NCBI RefSeq assembly: GCF_901709675.1 | Contig: NC_051090.1 | Location: 9,250,842-9,314,841, forward strand | Origin: Syngnathus acus | Taxonomy: Eukaryota > Chordata > Actinopteri > Syngnathiformes > Syngnathidae | Direction: 5' to 3' | Length of the DNA: 64,000 nucleotides | Shown: positions 60,301 through 64,000 of the stretch, in pieces | How the letters are laid out: every line of letters starts with the position of its first letter | Position numbering within the stretch: the stretch's first letter is position 1 | Made by a program: the position numbers and the translations under genes | The notes under the pieces: model-generated | Databases searched by the model: none | What the model was told of the DNA's origin: nothing | Seen by the model: only the letters and a program-made list of their open reading frames with translations

Positions 60301-60737
60301 AGTGGGAGGAAAGTTTACAGCTTCAACTATGCAAACTTCTGCAGTGACAAGCAAGAAACCAACTGACATATTTCCCTGTGCTTGTGTGGGTTTTCTCTTG
60401 GTAGCCCAACTTCCTTCCACATTCCATAAACATACTTGTCAGTTTCATTGAAGAAAACACTCAATGACAGCAGTACATATTTCTACCAATTGACTGTTAT
60501 TACCGTCTGGCCAGTGGCAAAAAGTTGAAAGAAAAACATTTGAAGTCATAAAAGTGTTTTGGTTTGAGAAAAAATTACTATCGACTTGAAACAAGCCTTT
60601 CCAACAGAGTCACTCAGCTTCTTCAGGCCTTTCACTTTTTCTTAAGCACTTCTCATGTGAGTTTGTTTTTTCCTCTACAAACACCCGTACTGGTTTGGCG
60701 TTTTGAACATGCCACAAATTATGTGGGTCATGTAGAC
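57371..60737. other. Unique non-coding DNA
   Basis: About 3.4 kb without recognisable gene or dispersed repeat. 59780-60010 is GC-balanced with GGTTAATTAAG and TTTTAATTATCC motifs and is a candidate conserved element. Confidence 0.4.
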
Positions 60738-60819
60738 CAGTGTTTCCCAACCACTGTGCCGCGGCAAACTGGTGTGCTGTGAGAGACGTTCAGCTGTGCC
60801 GTAGGAAATTGTCCAATAT
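60738..60819 (+). mobile_element. hAT-type left end, interrupted by copy B4
   Basis: CAGTGTTTCCCAACCACTGT is followed by GCCGCGGCAAACTGGTGTGC and TGCCGTAGGAAATTGTCC, typical of a widespread hAT family with CAGTGTTTCCCAACC ends. The sequence stops at the TA where miniature transposon B4 begins. A continuation after B4 is not clear. Confidence 0.6.
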
Positions 60820-60821
60820 TA

Positions 60822-61128
60822 CCGTATTTTCCGCACTATAAAGTGCACCGGATTATAAGGCGCACCTACAATGAATGGCCCATTTTAAAACTGTGTCCAT
60901 ATATAAGGCACACCGGATTATAAGGCGCACCTTCAATGAATGGCCCATTTTAAAACTTTGTCCATATATAAGATATATACATTTGGCCCGTGGGCTGAAC
61001 TTCGGACACGCCTGCTGTAGTGGCTCAATATTGGTCCATATATAAGGCACACCTGATTATAAGGCGCACTGTCGGCTTTTGAGAAAATTGGAGGTTTTTA
61101 GGTGCGACTCATAGTGCGGAAAATACGG
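60822..61128 (+). mobile_element. TA-inserting miniature transposon, family 1, core B (copy B4)
   Basis: A 307-bp element, TA on both sides, ends intact. The hAT-like segment at 60980-61017 (CATTTGGCCCGTGGGCTGAA) is slightly diverged. It appears nested in an older hAT end. Confidence 0.9.
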
Positions 61129-61130
61129 TA

Positions 61131-62346
61131 ACTATGGAGCGCATTGTAAACAGGATTGCCAAACCACTGGTCAGTTAGTACAAGACCTGGTCAGCCACTT
61201 GCAAATTGCGTTTGCATGGCTATTCAGAAAATCTTGAGATTTCATGTTTTGTCGGTCTGATAATCGGTACATATTCAGTTTAAGTGTGTGCTGCTGTGCG
61301 CTTTCGATAACAGTGATGGTCTGACGACTATGGGGTTGTAAAATAATAATGATAAATACATAGGGTCGTAAGATACATTTCAGATAATTCATTCAAAAGT
61401 ATCAAAAAGCATTCCTGAAATCATGCATGACCCACTCCTTTGTGATACCAGAATTATCCATTGTGCCTTCATTTACAGTAATAGCAACTAGTAAGACATT
61501 TGCCATCATACCAAACTGCGTGATTAGCTATTTTCCATAAATGGGAACAAATATAATCTTTTCTATCATTACCCTAATCTAACTCAACTTGACTATTTTC
61601 CCCTTCTGATACTGATCTAATTCCGGTTTATTCTAATGAAATCTATGCAGTGGCGCTGCTGGTGTGAAGATTAATTATAAGCATTAATCTCTCCTCTCCT
61701 TTGGATTATGTAACCAAATGTCTTTCAGTATTGTCAGTGACAAACTGAAGCATACAGCCAGGGTGCGACAACCACATGGAAAACAAATAAAAAGCGTATT
61801 TAGTATGTACATAGTGAATGAGCAACACAAAACCCACAAACATGCGGCAACAGAACAGATTATTACTTGCAACTCGAAATTGAATATCATTCCATACAAG
61901 CATGAAAAAGCACATTGTTATAAAACGCAATTCTCTTTCCCGTCATTACTCAAGACCGTGCAATAATATATGAGACCTGTATTTACATTTGATAACTGTC
62001 AGGTTTGTGTGACTGTATCCAGTATGCAGACTCATTCATTGCCTGCAGGACTGCATGCAACATTACCGACTGTGTAAAGTACCTAGCAACCAAGGGCATT
62101 CTTTTACTTAACTTCAGAGTACCAAGAGTTTATTTCAGCTAAGATGCTTGTTTGAGTGAAGCTTTTTATTTGTTCAAGAAATTGTGTCTGGATGGAGGTA
62201 GATATTGAAGAGGGAGCAACAGCATATTTTTGTTAGTTTATACAAACTTATATACTTTTCATACTTTTATACTGTTATACTTATCATGTTAATCAGTGTG
62301 TACATATTCCTATTAATTGATATATTTTAGCATGCCAATCAATGTG
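61131..62346. other. Unique non-coding DNA
   Basis: No gene. An AGATTAAT/ATTAATCT palindrome with 7-bp spacer lies at 61668-61690. Confidence 0.45.
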
Positions 62347-62348
62347 TA

Positions 62349-62735
62349 CCGTATTTTCCGCACTATAAGGCACACCTAAAAACCTCCAATTTTCTCAAAA
62401 GCTGACAGTGCGCCTTATAATCCAGTGCGCCTTATATATGGACCAATATGGATTCGTGGATGAGGACAAATTTATTAAAGTAAGTTTAACGTGTTTATTT
62501 TGTGTGTTGTGTGATATTAACGTTTGAGCAACGTTGAGTTATTGATATATTGTAATTGTTTTCACTATTTCGAGTGTTACTATATTGTGATTGCATTAAC
62601 GTTTGAGCAACGTTGAGTTATTTATTCTATGCGTCTTATAATCCGGTGCGCCTTATATATGAACAAAGTTTTAAAATGGGCCATTCATTGAAGGTGCCTT
62701 ATAATCCGGTGCGCCTTATGGTGCGGAAAATACGG
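62349..62735 (-). mobile_element. TA-inserting miniature transposon, family 1, core A (copy A5)
   Basis: A 387-bp element flanked by TA, the only family-1 copy in reverse orientation (the CACCTAAAAACCTCCAATTT arm comes first). Core A is complete, with both AACGTTTGAGCAACGTTGAG motifs. Confidence 0.92.
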
Positions 62736-62954
62736 TAAATACTCTTGTCAATTTATACAAACACAGTGCTCCATCAGACACAGCACACAGAGCTGGTAAC
62801 TTTCCAGTACACAAGGCACAGCTCAGTAACACCATGACACATAGATACAAAATATACAGTAGATAACAGGACATTCAGGTGATAACAGAACAAATGTCTG
62901 CCTTATGAGGATATGTTTTTCCTTATTTTCTCCTCCCTTTTCTTCTCTTCCTAA

Positions 62955-63125
62955 TTCCTGCTTGTGGACATTATAAAGCCTTCTGACCGGAACTATGACG
63001 TTGTTGTTTCATCTGCTGAAGTGCCTTGTGCACTGACTGCCATTAAACAACCTAAGATCTTGCAAATAAAGAACCAACTGTTACTCCACATCTTTTTTTT
63101 CCTTGCTCAACGACGGACAGTAGAG
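62955..63125 (+). mobile_element. Solo LTR-like fragment (copy 2)
   Basis: TATAAAGCC at 62972, TGACTGCCATTAAACAACC, AATAAA at 63065 and GAACCAACTGTTACTCCACA parallel the fragment at 33205-33388, with equal TATA-to-AATAAA spacing. A T-run has expanded near 63091. No internal retroelement region is adjacent. Confidence 0.6.
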
Positions 63126-63599
63126 CACACCTGGACAAGATTTTTTTTTTTTTTTAATTTAAGGAGTTGAAGACGAGCATCAGAAAATGGTGGAATTCTT
63201 TTACAAATGGCTCAGTGGGAAATCGAAGAGTTTAATCTCGTTCGTGAGCTAGATTATAGCTTCCAGGGTATATTTCAGGCTGAGCATAGAGCACTGTTTT
63301 CCGTGTATGTCACCTCGTGTACCCCAAAGCTCGTGATACTGAGACATTGTTTTAGCAAGGTTTCCGTCTTTGTCCTCATGCCATAACCTGCAAATACATC
63401 CGGCAAAGTAGCACTAACTCAATCCTCCAATCTCTCTCCTACTGCAGGTGCTTATCTGACATCTCAGCGATGCCACTGTCGAATTTTAGTTTCAGATGCC
63501 TTGCCATTGCAAGTACAGTACAGCTGTTGCATCATGTCCGCAATCCATTAGCTTCACATACTGTAGAAGAGTTTCACATATAAATGCAGCATTTAAATA
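63126..63599. other. Unique non-coding DNA
   Basis: A T-run at about 63141-63155. No gene recognised. Confidence 0.5.
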
Positions 63600-63765
63600 C
63601 ACAACTATCCATCTATCCATTCATTTTACAAACCGCTACAGGGTACACCTTGAACTGGTCGGCAGTCAATCACAGGGCACATATAGATGAACAACCATTT
63701 ACATCTTCAATTGAAATTGGGCCAAGGCCACAAAAGTGAGCTTTCCTCCTAAAATCTTCCTTATA
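63600..63765 (-). repeat. Degenerate SINE 3' part
   Basis: TCCATCTATCCATTCATTTT, then ACAAACCGCTACAGGGTACA, GTCGGCAGTCAATCACAGGG and GAACAACCATT is the decayed complement of the SINE tail and body. The internal GGAGCCTATCC segment is deleted. Confidence 0.65.
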
Positions 63766-64000
63766 ATGTAATTAAAAAACTTCTGGCAAAGGAATGAATA
63801 AAAGGCCTCAGTTCAGTAGGGTTTGTAACCTTGGCGTAGCAACAAGCAAAGATTTTAACGGTCTCGTAATGGGTTCGCTAAAAGCTTGCTTAATTTGTTT
63901 TCTCCTGTAAATGATCAAAACTCCTTTTCTGCAACCTCAATTGTGATCTTTATCACAGAACGAAAGAAAATGTTCACTAAAAGATGAAAAGGATGAAAAC

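Overview
The window is 64 kb of AT-rich, non-coding vertebrate DNA. I found no intact protein-coding gene, rRNA or tRNA gene. The dispersed repeats suggest a ray-finned fish: tRNA-derived SINEs of the V-SINE type, L2/CR1-like LINE fragments, hAT-type and TA-inserting miniature transposons, and many CA/TG microsatellites. The species cannot be fixed from the sequence alone. The open reading frames of 60-155 codons are scattered over both strands without codon structure. The longest lie in repeats: the 155-codon frame at 52806-53273 and its antisense partner fall on a SINE, and frames at 661-933 and 62349-62735 fall on a miniature transposon.

The dominant feature is a group of related miniature inverted-repeat elements, all consistent with insertion at TA. 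Nine copies carry ends CCGTATTTTCCGCACTATAA (391, 2394, 3611, 8614, 33600, 46918, 56737, 60822, 62349). Two carry CCGTAATTTTCGGACTATAA (1037, 23660), one CCGTGTTTTTCCATGCATAA (5957), and one a mixed end pair (54843). Together they occupy about 4.5 kb (7%). The nine-copy family has two interchangeable cores. Core A is about 180 bp with a repeated hairpin motif. Core B contains what looks like a captured hAT transposon end.

Region by region: 1-9 kb is rich in these elements plus a decayed SINE and an 82-bp tandem duplication. 9-20 kb holds a hAT miniature element with a perfect 8-bp target duplication, a Tigger-like fragment, and a near-perfect 25-bp inverted repeat (12.1 kb). 20-33 kb is mostly unique sequence with one miniature element, microsatellites and a splice-flanked exon-like segment (28.4 kb). 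33-45 kb holds an LTR fragment, a long hAT-like element, a complete Tigger-like miniature element, a LINE reverse-transcriptase relic broken by an inversion, an 88-bp repeat pair and SINEs. 45-64 kb holds a perfect 18-bp hairpin (48.1 kb), a LINE 3' end (50.6 kb), a SINE with target duplications (52.9 kb), five more TA-inserting elements and a second LTR fragment (63.0 kb).

The stretches between repeats are annotated as unique DNA. A few are GC-balanced and motif-dense enough to be candidate conserved regulatory elements, which only cross-species alignment could establish. The window most resembles an intergenic gene desert or a very large intron.
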